Assembly (NCBI GenBank): GCA_038216155.1
Contig: JBBQQH010000035.1
Location: 1-32,170, forward strand
Direction: 5' to 3'
Length of the DNA: 32,170 nt
DNA from: SZAS-103 sp038216155
GTDB taxonomy: Bacteria > Pseudomonadota > Gammaproteobacteria > Xanthomonadales > Xanthomonadaceae
The translations under genes were made by a program, and so were the position numbers. Below, one piece after another: positions 25,002-32,170 of the stretch. Within the stretch, counting starts at the first letter, position 1; each line of letters starts with the position of its first letter. The notes below the pieces were generated by a model. That model made no database searches. It worked only from the letters and a program-made list of their open reading frames with translations, and was not told the DNA's origin.

Positions 25002-25709
25002 TCACGCCGCTTCTTCCTGCCAGAGGCAGCGACGGTCGCTGGCGACCGCAATGCGCTCGAGACGTGCGCGGTGCAGCGCCAACTCGGCCGGATCGGCGCG
25101 CACCACGCGACGTGCTTGTGCGCTCGTGGCGCGCGCGCGCAGGCCGACATTCTGGCTGGTCATGACGACATCGAAACCCAGATCGCCTTGGCCGGCAGTG
25201 AGATGCAGGTAAGCCTCGGCAAGCAATTGCGCATCCAGCAGCGCACCGTGCAAAGTGCGTTGGGTATTGTCCACGCCAAGCCGTTTGCACAGCGCATCCA
25301 GACTGTTGCGCTGGCCCGGGAAACGCTGCCGAGCCAGTTCAAGCGTATCAAGCACTCCGCAGCGTTCGCGCAGCCGCGTGTGACCCACATTCAGCAGATT
25401 CAGTTCGTTGTCGAGGAAGCCGACGTCGAACGCGGCGTTGTGGATGATCAGTTCCGCGCCATCGATGAACTCCAGAAACTCCTCGACGACATCGCCGAAG
25501 CACGGCTTGTCGGAGAGAAATTCCAGAGTGAGCCCGGTGACTTCCTGGGCACCGAATTCCATGTCGCGGCCGGGATTGAAATAGCGCTGGAAATGGCGGC
25601 CAGTAGGGCGTCGTTGCACAAGCTCGACGCAGCCGATTTCCACGACGCGATTTCCCTTCTCCCACGACAGGCCCGTGGTTTCAGTATCGAGCACGACCTG
25701 TCGCGTCAT
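25002..25709 (-). CDS. dnaQ: DNA polymerase III subunit epsilon (3'-5' proofreading exonuclease)
   Basis: A 235-residue DEDDh exonuclease that proofreads for the replicative polymerase. Catalytic residues are visible: D8 and E10 in LDTETTGL, D95 in HNAAFDVGF, and H154 with D159 in LHGALLDAQLLAEAYL. The C-terminal ~45 residues are alanine/arginine rich and correspond to the flexible tail that contacts the polymerase alpha subunit. Length agrees with the family (about 235-245). Start 25709 was chosen because it yields the standard MTRQVVLDTETTG beginning and overlaps the rnhA stop as ATGA, suggesting translational coupling. The rnhA-dnaQ order matches the gammaproteobacterial arrangement, although in E. 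coli the two are divergent. Confidence 0.95.
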   Translation of the reverse strand: MTRQVVLDTETTGLSWEKGNRVVEIGCVELVQRRPTGRHFQRYFNPGRDMEFGAQEVTGLTLEFLSDKPCFGDVVEEFLEFIDGAELIIHNAAFDVGFLDNELNLLNVGHTRLRERCGVLDTLELARQRFPGQRNSLDALCKRLGVDNTQRTLHGALLDAQLLAEAYLHLTAGQGDLGFDVVMTSQNVGLRARATSAQARRVVRADPAELALHRARLERIAVASDRRCLWQEEAA

Positions 25710-26158
25710 CCGGTGGCTCCATTGGTTTGTGCACGCAAGGCTGCATCGCGCGCGAGCGCATCCACGCGCTCGTTCTCGGGATGCCCGGCATGTCCCTTCA
25801 CCCAGCGCCACTCTACGCGATGGCGAGCGGCGGCGGCATGCAGGCGTTCCCACAGGTCGCGATTTTTCACCATCTGGCCACCGCTGGTTTTCCAGCCCCT
25901 GCGCAGCCAATTCGGCAACCATGCACTGATGCCCTGCTGCACGTATTTCGAGTCGGTATGGAGAACTGCGGTGCACGGCTCGGTCAATGCCTCAAGCGCC
26001 ATGATCGCGCCCATCAGCTCCATGCGATTGTTGGTGGTCGCCGGATCGCCGCCGGACAGTTCGCGTTCGCGACCCGCAAAGCGCAGCAACGCGCCCCAGC
26101 CGCCGGGGCCTGGGTTGCCGAGGCAGGCACCGTCGGTGTGGATTTCGACTGATTTCAT
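25706..26158 (-). CDS. rnhA: Ribonuclease HI
   Basis: A 150-residue enzyme that cuts the RNA strand of RNA-DNA hybrids. All four catalytic carboxylates are present: D9 in HTDGACLGNPGPGGWG, E47 in NNRMELMGA, D69 in HTDSKYVQQGI and D133 in NERVDALAR. The flexible-loop histidine region is KGHAGHPENE. The start at 26158 gives the family's usual beginning and has AGGA four bases upstream. An in-frame ATG at 26188 overlaps the methyltransferase stop as ATGA and would add ten residues, so it is a real alternative. It is in a minus-strand chain with the methyltransferase upstream and dnaQ downstream (4-base overlap). Confidence 0.95.
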   Translation of the reverse strand: MKSVEIHTDGACLGNPGPGGWGALLRFAGRERELSGGDPATTNNRMELMGAIMALEALTEPCTAVLHTDSKYVQQGISAWLPNWLRRGWKTSGGQMVKNRDLWERLHAAAARHRVEWRWVKGHAGHPENERVDALARDAALRAQTNGATG

Positions 26159-26184
26159 GGAATCCTGGTTTTCCGTGCGCAGTG

Positions 26185-26901
26185 TCATCGTCCTATCCGC
26201 ATCCGCGCAGATCCAGCGCGCGCGCCGGCACCCAATAGCAGATTGGCCGATTGCACACGCAGTGGTGTCACGCCCGGATCGCGGCGACGCGCTTCGAGCA
26301 GAAATCCGCTGCGCAACGCCGACCCCAACGTTTGCGCTGCGCCGACATCAAGCGCAGGCATTGCGTTCGCGGACCAGCGCGCGCCCAGATAACGACAGCC
26401 CATGATCTCCAAGCCGAGGCCGGTCAGCAGCGTGCGCAGCGCATCCGGCGACCACACGCGCAGGCCTCCGGACATCCAGCGCAGATGCGCAGGACTCCAC
26501 GGATTCAGACCAAGGATCAACAGCGTGCCTTCGGGCTCGAGCACACGCGCGCATTCCGTTGCCAGGCCAACCGCATCGTGCGCGGTCTCGAATGCGCAGG
26601 CCATGAAGATCAACGCGATGCTGTCATCGAGAAGGGGAATCGCCGATTCGCTGCAACACAGATCGCCATCGAACCTGTCGCCATCGCGCTGCACCTGCAA
26701 TCGCGTGTGCAGATTCGGCACTACAAACGCATAGCCATCGTCCGCATGCGGCTGCACAAACAGGCCGTAGCGACCACTGAAACGCGCCACATCCGCCGCC
26801 GCATCGCGATGGCAGCGCCGCAACAATGCGCGCATCGCTTCGCTGGATAGCGTCGCCTCGGCGCGGTTCGTGGGTTGACGGGAGGATTGCAGAGCGGGCA
26901 T
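26185..26901 (-). CDS. SAM-dependent methyltransferase (YafS-like)
   Basis: A 238-residue class I methyltransferase-like protein. The Rossmann core is partial by eye: DGDLCCSESAIPLLDDSIALIFMACAFETAHD, then ATECARVLEPEGTLLILGLNPWSPAHLRW. The second segment is the conserved post-core loop of the YafS group, which lies between gloB and rnhA in gammaproteobacteria. The substrate is unknown. A clean GxGxG SAM-binding loop is not seen, so activity is not guaranteed. Start 26901 is preferred over 26937, which would run into the gloB leader. It diverges from gloB with 43 bases between the start codons. Its stop overlaps the alternative rnhA start. Confidence 0.85.
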   Translation of the reverse strand: MPALQSSRQPTNRAEATLSSEAMRALLRRCHRDAAADVARFSGRYGLFVQPHADDGYAFVVPNLHTRLQVQRDGDRFDGDLCCSESAIPLLDDSIALIFMACAFETAHDAVGLATECARVLEPEGTLLILGLNPWSPAHLRWMSGGLRVWSPDALRTLLTGLGLEIMGCRYLGARWSANAMPALDVGAAQTLGSALRSGFLLEARRRDPGVTPLRVQSANLLLGAGARAGSARMRIGR

Positions 26902-26944
26902 GGTGCTGATTTTGCGGCAATCGGTCGCCGGGGTCACCCATCAC

Positions 26945-27715
26945 ATGCTGAAGCTGCGCGCCATCGAAGCATTCGAGGACAACTACATCTGGACCCTGGC
27001 CGATGCCGACGGTCAGGCGATCATCGTGGATCCCGGCGATTCAGCGCCCGTATTCGCCGCGATTGCCGATGGCCTGCGTCCAGTCGCCATCCTGCTCACC
27101 CATCATCATCCCGACCATATCGGGGGTGCCGAGCAACTGCTGCAACATTTCGATGTGCCGTGCTACGCGCCGGTCGATCCGCGCATCGGCTGCGCGACGC
27201 ATCGCGTCAGTGACGGCGACAGCTTCGTCATTCCCGAACTCGGCTTGCAATTCTCGACGCTGGAAGTGCATGGACATACCAGTTCGCACGTCGCTTTCGT
27301 CGGCAACGGCATTGTCTTTTGCGGCGACACCTTGTTCAGTCTCGGCTGCGGGCGCATGTTCGAAGGCACGCCGGATCAGATGCTCGCATCGCTGGATCGC
27401 CTTGCCGCGCTGCCGCCCGCCACAGAAGTTTGTTGCGGACACGAATACACGCTGTCGAATGGCGCGTTCGCGAGCGTGATCGAGCCGGACAATTCCACAT
27501 TGCAGGATCGTCTTCGCGAAGCGCGCGCGTTGCGCGAACAAGGCTTGCCGACCGTACCAAGCCTGCTGGCTAGCGAACTGGCCTGCAATCCATTCCTGCG
27601 CGTTGACGCAGCAACCGTTCGCGCGTCGGTCGATCGGCATATCGGTGCGCCCTGCGCCGATCGCGTGCAGACCTTCGCAGCATTGCGGCGCTGGAAAGAC
27701 GGATTTCGCGCGTGA
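26945..27715 (+). CDS. gloB: Hydroxyacylglutathione hydrolase (glyoxalase II)
   Basis: A 256-residue metallo-beta-lactamase-fold enzyme that hydrolyses S-D-lactoylglutathione to D-lactate and glutathione in methylglyoxal detoxification. The metal-binding motif H53-x-H55-x-D57-H58 lies in LLTHHHPDHIGG. Further ligands are in EVHGHTSSH, FCGDTLFSLGCGRMFEG and VCCGHEYT. The glutathione-contacting C-terminal region ends with FAALRRWKDGFRA, typical of GloB. Start 26945 gives the family's beginning MLKLRAIEAFEDNYIW; the upstream ATG at 26900 adds 15 unrelated residues. The stop overlaps the start of the mltD gene by four bases (GTGA), so the two are probably coupled. Confidence 0.95.
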   Translation: MLKLRAIEAFEDNYIWTLADADGQAIIVDPGDSAPVFAAIADGLRPVAILLTHHHPDHIGGAEQLLQHFDVPCYAPVDPRIGCATHRVSDGDSFVIPELGLQFSTLEVHGHTSSHVAFVGNGIVFCGDTLFSLGCGRMFEGTPDQMLASLDRLAALPPATEVCCGHEYTLSNGAFASVIEPDNSTLQDRLREARALREQGLPTVPSLLASELACNPFLRVDAATVRASVDRHIGAPCADRVQTFAALRRWKDGFRA

Positions 27716-29022
27716 TCCGCATATCGCGTCCATGGGTTCTTGCGGCACTGCTTGCGACAGCGGCGCTGGCCCTTTCCGGTTGCGAACCTCCGGGCGCCAC
27801 GCGCGCCTCGCCAACTATTGCCGATGCCACTCCGGTTTCCGAACCGATCCCGCTGCAATCGGCGCCACCGATCGTGGTGTCGAAATTGCCATCGGAAATC
27901 TCCTCACCGATCACCGCGCCGTCGAATGCACCGCTGCCGGCCGAAGGCGACGTGCTGACCAGCGGTGAGGTGCTCGATCGCCTGCGCGCGCGCCTGAGCA
28001 CGCCGACCTGCATCATTGGCCCCAACAACACGCGCTGGCGCCACAAATATGCGGGCTATCCGCAGCATTTCGCCGATGAAGTGCAGGCGACGCTGCCGAT
28101 GATGCTGGTGGTACTGGACGAACTCGAACAGCGCAAGCTGCCCGGCGAATTCGCGCTGATTCCAATCGTTGAAAGCTGGTATCGCCCGGATACCCATAGC
28201 TTCGGCGGCGCGGCCGGCATGTGGCAGATGCTCAACGAGACCTCGCGCAACAACGGCGCGACCGTCAACGACGGATACGACGGCCGCCTGTCCGCACTGG
28301 ATTCCACCGACGCAGCACTGACTTATCTGGACAAGCTTCACGCGATGTTCCACGACTGGCGACTGACTGCGATGGCGTACAACTCCGGCGAGTACCGTTT
28401 GATGAAGACCATGCCCGCCGACGAATTGCAGCAGCGCAGCATCGGCGCCATCAAGTATCGCCGTCCATACGGCCTTGCCTACACCACCTACGAATACGTC
28501 TCCAAGATGCGCGCGCTGACCTGCCTGCTCGCGCAACCGCAACGTCAATCCATCCCCTTGCAGACGACGCTGCCGGTTACGCACTGGATTCGGTACACCA
28601 TGCCGGCCGACATCACATCGCTGGATGAACTCGCGCGTCGTCTCGGCACCGACGCGGAAGAACTCAAGACATTCAATCGCGGTTATCGCAATGGGCGCGT
28701 GGTGGCTGGTGCGCCACGCATGTTATTGGTGCCGGCCAGCACACGGGCGCGCTGGTCGAATGCGGCAGAGCAATCGACTGGACCCGCGCCTGCCCCTGTA
28801 TCGACAGCTTCCATGGATGGACCTGAAGCGTCCGCGACGTCGTCGTCACCGCTGTCTGCGATGCACGGTGCGAACGTGCGCACGCATGTAGTAGATCATG
28901 GCGAAACGCTCGAAATGATCGCGCAGCGTTACCATCTGAGTGTCGAGGATCTGCGCAAGTGGAATCACCTCGGCCAGCATCGTTCACCACGGCCTGGGCA
29001 AACCATCAAGCTGGAACCATGA
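27712..29022 (+). CDS. mltD: Membrane-bound lytic murein transglycosylase D
   Basis: A 436-residue lipoprotein that cleaves peptidoglycan glycan strands, forming anhydro-muramyl ends. The signal peptide ends in the lipobox LSGC (cysteine near residue 24). A Pro/Ser/Thr-rich linker follows. The SLT catalytic domain is at about 120-270: the catalytic glutamate is in FALIPIVESWYRPD, followed by GAAGMWQM, YDGRLSALDSTDAALTYL and AMAYNSGEYRL. A degenerate LysM-like unit (YTMPADITSLDELARRLG) and one good C-terminal LysM (HVVDHGETLEMIAQRY, LSVEDLRKWNHL) bind peptidoglycan. The start is GTG at 27712, overlapping the gloB stop. The gloB-mltD linkage is conserved in gammaproteobacteria, although in E. 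coli the order is mltD-gloB. Confidence 0.94.
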   Translation: MIRISRPWVLAALLATAALALSGCEPPGATRASPTIADATPVSEPIPLQSAPPIVVSKLPSEISSPITAPSNAPLPAEGDVLTSGEVLDRLRARLSTPTCIIGPNNTRWRHKYAGYPQHFADEVQATLPMMLVVLDELEQRKLPGEFALIPIVESWYRPDTHSFGGAAGMWQMLNETSRNNGATVNDGYDGRLSALDSTDAALTYLDKLHAMFHDWRLTAMAYNSGEYRLMKTMPADELQQRSIGAIKYRRPYGLAYTTYEYVSKMRALTCLLAQPQRQSIPLQTTLPVTHWIRYTMPADITSLDELARRLGTDAEELKTFNRGYRNGRVVAGAPRMLLVPASTRARWSNAAEQSTGPAPAPVSTASMDGPEASATSSSPLSAMHGANVRTHVVDHGETLEMIAQRYHLSVEDLRKWNHLGQHRSPRPGQTIKLEP

Positions 29023-29085
29023 ATCCGCAGCAGTCACACTAGCGCCCTGCACTGGATGCATCGGTCATCACATCTCGGAGGCATC

Positions 29086-29871
29086 ATGGGTTTTCTGCAA
29101 GGCAAACGCGCACTGATCACCGGCGTACTCAACCAACGCTCGATTGCATACGGCATTGCCAGCGCGATGCATCGCGAAGGCGCGGAGCTCGCATTCACCT
29201 ACGTCAACGACAAGCTCAAGTCGCGCGTCGAGGACGCCGCACATGCGTTCGGATCCAACCTCGTGCTGCCCTGCGATGTGGGCAACGACGAGCAGATCAC
29301 GCAATTGTTCGTCGATCTCGGCAAACACTGGGATGGCCTCGATATCCTCGTGCATTCGATCGGCTTCGCGCCCGGCGAGGCGCTGGCCGGCGGATTTCTC
29401 GATGGACTGACCCGCGCAAACTTCGCGATCGCGCACGATATCTCGGCCTACAGTTTTCCCGCGCTAGCCAAGGCCGCGCGACCGATGATGCAAGGCCGCA
29501 ATGGCGCTCTGCTGACGCTCACCTACCTCGGCGCCGATCGCGCGTTGATGAACTACAACGTGATGGGACTTGCGAAAGCGAGCCTGGAATCGAGCGTGCG
29601 CTATCTGGCCTACAACCTCGGCCCTGAAGGCACCCGCGTGAATGCGATTTCCGCCGGCCCGATCAAGACCCTCGCAGCCGCAGGCGTCGGCAACATCCGC
29701 AAGATGCTCGATCATGTCGAACAGAATTCGCCGCTGCGCCGCAACGTGACCACCGACGAAGTCGGCAACGTCGCCGCGTTCCTGTGCTCGAACCTCGCGT
29801 CCGGGATCACCGGCGAAGTCACTTACGTCGATTCCGGTTACAACATTCTGGGCATGACCGGGCTCGAATGA
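29086..29871 (+). CDS. fabI: Enoyl-ACP reductase (NADH), FabI type
   Basis: A 261-residue short-chain dehydrogenase catalysing the last reductive step of type II fatty-acid elongation; it is the triclosan/isoniazid-class target. Visible features are the N-terminal GKRALITGVLNQRSIAYGIA nucleotide-binding region, VHSIGFAPGEAL, and the catalytic TYLGADRALMNYNVMGLAKASLE with the FabI Tyr-x6-Lys arrangement. They also include GPEGTRVNAISAGPIKTLAAAG, the substrate-binding loop before RKMLDHVEQNSPLRR, and the C-terminal GEVTYVDSGYNILGM. The length is standard. The start at 29086 has a strong TCGGAGGCATC site; the ATG at 29056 adds ten unrelated residues. It is convergent with ppiD, with a hairpin between the two stops. 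Confidence 0.96.
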   Translation: MGFLQGKRALITGVLNQRSIAYGIASAMHREGAELAFTYVNDKLKSRVEDAAHAFGSNLVLPCDVGNDEQITQLFVDLGKHWDGLDILVHSIGFAPGEALAGGFLDGLTRANFAIAHDISAYSFPALAKAARPMMQGRNGALLTLTYLGADRALMNYNVMGLAKASLESSVRYLAYNLGPEGTRVNAISAGPIKTLAAAGVGNIRKMLDHVEQNSPLRRNVTTDEVGNVAAFLCSNLASGITGEVTYVDSGYNILGMTGLE

Positions 29872-29876
29872 GTAGC

Positions 29877-29903
29877 GATGAGCTGACTTTACGTCAGATC
29901 ATC
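29877..29903. terminator. Hairpin between convergent fabI and ppiD
   Basis: Eleven-base arms GATGAGCTGAC (29877-29887) and GTCAGATCATC (29893-29903) pair with one mismatch around a 5-base loop. It sits between two convergent stops and could act for both strands, although neither side has a long T run. Confidence 0.5.
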
Positions 29904-29914
29904 CAGTCAACTTC

Positions 29915-31879
29915 CTACAATCGATCCTCGGCAATTTTCACCGGGAATTCGCGGCGCAGCGCATCGACGTAGGCGCGCGTGTCCAGAGCGCCGCGCATCT
30001 GCGCGTAGTGCTGACGCATCGTCGTGCGCGTAGACGGATCCACCGTGCCGGAATCGCCATCGACAACCCTGGTCGCCTCGACGAGCGCGTAGCGATCGTC
30101 GGCCACTTGTGCGACGCCGAGTTGCAGCGGCTTGCCCTGCACCGGTCGCGGCAACCGAAATCCGGCCGCAATCAGATCAACCGATGGCGCAGTGAGATTG
30201 CGGGTCGCGGCGGTGGTGGTCTGCACCGTGCCTCCGATAGCGATTGCGAGCGCATCGAGCGATTCGCCCTTGTTCGCGCGCGCGAGCAAGGCATCCGCCG
30301 CCGCCTTCGCTGTTTTCGCATGGCGATCGGATTGAAGATCAGCAAGCACGCGATCGTGCACTTGCGCCAGCGACAAGGTCTTGGCCGGCAGATGCTGGGC
30401 AACGCGTATCACGATCATGCGATCGTGGTTCTTGCCGATCTCGATCGGATCGCTGGTGTTGCCATCCTGCAACACCGAGGCTGAAAACGCGGCGCGCATC
30501 ACGGCTGGGTTGGCGGCGATACCGGTACCGCCGGCTGCAGTGAACAGCGGCGTTTTCTGGATGGTCATCCCGAGTTCGCGCGCGACCGGAACGAGTGTCG
30601 TGGAATCCTTGAGGGTGAGATCCACGAGTTTGCCGGAGCGATCGTTGTAGAGGCGTTCGCGGCCATCCTTGAGTTCGCTTTTCTCCAGCTCTGCACGCGC
30701 GGCCTCGAAAGGAATCTGTCGACCCGGGCGCACATCGCGCAACTGGATGACATGCCAGCCTTCGGCTGTGCGTACCGGGTCGCTGATGGCGCCCGGCTTC
30801 AATCCGTATAGCGCGGTCGCGAATGCTTTTTGTTCGATCACGCTCTGGCTCAACCAGCCCAGATCGCCGCCGAGATTCTTCGAGCCTTCGTCCTGCGAAT
30901 TCACTTGAGCAAGCTTTGCGAAATCCGCCCCAGGCGTGCGTGCCTGCACGGCAAGCGCTGCGGCCTTGGCCTGTGCAGCTTTCTCGGTCGCCGCATCGGC
31001 GTTCGCCGGGACATTGATCAGGATGTGCGAAGCCAGCCGTTGCTCGGGTTCGATGAAGTGGTTTTTCTGTTCGTCGTAGCGTTGATGCAAGGTCGCATCG
31101 TCAACGGTGGTGGGCACTTGCAACGTCGCGGCATCCAGGTCGAGATATTCCAGTGCAACCTGCTCCGGGGTGCGATAGCTCGCGATATGCGCCTGATACC
31201 ACGCCTGCAGATCCGAATCGCTGGGCACTGTCGCATCCGCAGGAGCAGGCACTTCGAGATAGCGCAGATCGCGTTTTTGCTCGCTCAATCGAAGCGCATC
31301 GTCGATATTGGCGGCCGATGCGATTCCCGAAGCCGAGATCTCGTTCGGCAAGGTTTGATAAAGCAGATCCCCACGCACGGATTCCTCGAATTCGGTCGGC
31401 GTCTTGGGTGGACTCTGGACGGAGAGGACTTCCTTGTAGAGATTCCTGTCGAATTTTCCTGCGACCTGGAATGCGGGCTCCGCTGCGATTGCGTCGTACA
31501 CCTGCTGCCCAGACACCGCAATTCCATCGCGCATCGCCGCTGCGGTCAACAATTCGCGCTGGATCAGGTGATCCATGACCTCGCGCTTGTTGGCGACGGC
31601 ATCGAACTTGATCGGATCGAAACGATCCTTCAGTTCATCGCGCTGACGCTGGCGTTCCTGTTCGAATTGTCTGCGGAATTCGTCCTGACTGATGTCCTTG
31701 TACTTCGCACCGAACGCCGTGCCGAACCAGCCGGGCTTGAGTGTGATGCGCGCCGCGTACGTTTCGGTCTGACCCGAGAAATAACCCTGGATGCCCCACA
31801 AGGCGAACGTGATGATGATCACCCCAAGGACCACGCCGGCAAACCACCCGGAACTCAATTCACGTATTTTCTGCAACAT
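29915..31879 (-). CDS. ppiD: PpiD-like periplasmic peptidyl-prolyl isomerase/chaperone
   Basis: A 654-residue SurA/PpiD-type protein anchored in the inner membrane by an N-terminal helix (about 12-33, WFAGVVLGVIIITFALWGIQGYF). It acts in the periplasm on outer-membrane proteins emerging from the Sec translocon. Next comes the SurA_N-type chaperone region (KREVMDHLIQRELLTAAAMRDGIAVSGQQVYDAI). A parvulin domain at about 275-375 follows (ASHILINVPANAD, NLGGDLGWLSQSVIEQKAFATALYGLKPGAISDPVRTAEGWHVIQLRDV). The last ~250 residues form the second chaperone-like portion. Length is near the family norm (about 620-650). It stands next to fabI, convergent, and downstream of a 51-bp repeat array; the usual upstream hupB lies outside the window if present. 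Confidence 0.93.
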   Translation of the reverse strand: MLQKIRELSSGWFAGVVLGVIIITFALWGIQGYFSGQTETYAARITLKPGWFGTAFGAKYKDISQDEFRRQFEQERQRQRDELKDRFDPIKFDAVANKREVMDHLIQRELLTAAAMRDGIAVSGQQVYDAIAAEPAFQVAGKFDRNLYKEVLSVQSPPKTPTEFEESVRGDLLYQTLPNEISASGIASAANIDDALRLSEQKRDLRYLEVPAPADATVPSDSDLQAWYQAHIASYRTPEQVALEYLDLDAATLQVPTTVDDATLHQRYDEQKNHFIEPEQRLASHILINVPANADAATEKAAQAKAAALAVQARTPGADFAKLAQVNSQDEGSKNLGGDLGWLSQSVIEQKAFATALYGLKPGAISDPVRTAEGWHVIQLRDVRPGRQIPFEAARAELEKSELKDGRERLYNDRSGKLVDLTLKDSTTLVPVARELGMTIQKTPLFTAAGGTGIAANPAVMRAAFSASVLQDGNTSDPIEIGKNHDRMIVIRVAQHLPAKTLSLAQVHDRVLADLQSDRHAKTAKAAADALLARANKGESLDALAIAIGGTVQTTTAATRNLTAPSVDLIAAGFRLPRPVQGKPLQLGVAQVADDRYALVEATRVVDGDSGTVDPSTRTTMRQHYAQMRGALDTRAYVDALRREFPVKIAEDRL

Positions 31880-31899
31880 GTTGTCGACCTATATGCGTT

Positions 31900-31915
31900 G
31901 CCCGATCGGTCGGGC
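31900..31915. promoter_or_regulatory. Short palindromic hairpin in the ppiD leader
   Basis: Six-base arms GCCCGA (31900-31905) and TCGGGC (31910-31915) flank four bases, 21 bases upstream of the ppiD start. It could be a leader hairpin or an operator; TAATCT just upstream on the minus strand is a possible -10. Confidence 0.3.
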
Positions 31916-31969
31916 CAGTTGCGTAGATTACCGCGCGTGCGTGCTGTTGAAACAGCCGGCATTGCGCGA

Positions 31970-32170
31970 CCGCTATCGCTTCATGCCTCGCGCGGCACTC
32001 GTATCCGTTGCTTCGGCCGCTATCGGCTTCATGCCTCGCGCGGCACTCGCACATCCGTGTGCTTCGGCCGCTATCGGCTTCATGCCTCGCGCGGCACTCG
32101 CACATCCTTGTGCTTCGGCCGCAATCGGCTTCATGCCTCGCGCGGCACTCGCACATCCATGTGCTTCGGC
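31970..32170. repeat. Tandem array of 51-bp repeats, running off the window end
   Basis: Four copies are visible: a divergent 47-base first unit (31970-32016), then three 51-base units at 32017-32067, 32068-32118 and 32119-32169. The last base begins a possible further copy. The three full units differ only at a few positions, notably the base between CACATCC and TGTGC (G, T, A). The unit is a multiple of three and five of the six frames are free of stops. The minus strand reads as repeats of MCECRARHEADSGRSTR. Each unit holds an imperfect palindrome around GCCTCGCGCGGC and a small CACA/TGTG hairpin. It is probably a non-coding minisatellite, but an encoded repeat protein cannot be excluded because the array is cut off. 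Confidence 0.9.

Noticed and set aside
25071..26405. 444-codon plus-strand frame across dnaQ and rnhA
   Set aside because: Overlaps two well-conserved minus-strand genes with all catalytic residues in place.
31970..32170. CRISPR array
   Set aside because: The repeats are contiguous 51-bp units without unique spacers and no cas gene is present.

Overview
The window looks like chromosomal DNA of a GC-rich gammaproteobacterium of the Xanthomonadales (Lysobacterales), probably close to Rhodanobacteraceae. This is inferred from the block mltD-gloB-methyltransferase-rnhA-dnaQ (the gammaproteobacterial order, as at E. coli mltD-gloB-yafS-rnhA-dnaQ), a fabI/ppiD neighbourhood, a lysine-rich HU variant, YaeQ, and Xanthomonadales-style autotransporters and a Sel1/caspase protein. 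No rRNA, tRNA, CRISPR array, insertion sequence or phage gene was seen.

Layout. 1-5.8 kb holds stress and envelope housekeeping genes: an MscS-type channel and a DUF2127 membrane protein on +, then on - an ABC1/UbiB-like kinase, a hemerythrin-like protein and a small unknown protein, and on + an HU-like nucleoid protein ending in a textbook terminator. 6.1-8.4 kb holds a ChrA chromate transporter and YaeQ. 8.5-11.7 kb is a degraded patch: the 3' part of an S41 peptidase gene is joined to a frameshifted, truncated BaeR-like regulator. That regulator follows the last ~80 codons of a BaeS-like kinase. Farther on lies a frameshifted remnant of an MdtA-like RND efflux adaptor. BaeSR regulates mdtABC in enterics, so this reads as the wreck of one efflux locus. 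Two intact small genes (a lipoprotein and a DUF488 protein) sit between the pieces.

12-22.5 kb is the envelope/surface region. It has a secreted glutamine-rich coiled-coil protein with a tyrosine-rich tail, an exported Sel1/coiled-coil/caspase-fold protein with its His-Cys dyad intact, and two tandem autotransporters. The autotransporters share a beta-barrel and a Cys-x19-Cys linker but carry different passengers (invasin-like Ig repeats versus DUF11-type repeats). The caspase gene and the first autotransporter diverge from a 504-base region with a perfect dyad and a short tandem repeat.

22.6-24.9 kb is a convergent PP2C phosphatase/membrane Ser-Thr kinase pair, likely acting on the same substrates. 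25-32 kb is core metabolism and replication: dnaQ, rnhA and a methyltransferase chained by 4-base overlaps; divergent gloB-mltD, also overlapping; fabI; and ppiD on -. The window ends inside a tandem array of 51-bp repeats upstream of ppiD.

No clearly new multi-gene system is proven. The best leads are the caspase/autotransporter divergent locus, the two-autotransporter module, the decayed efflux locus and the 51-bp array.
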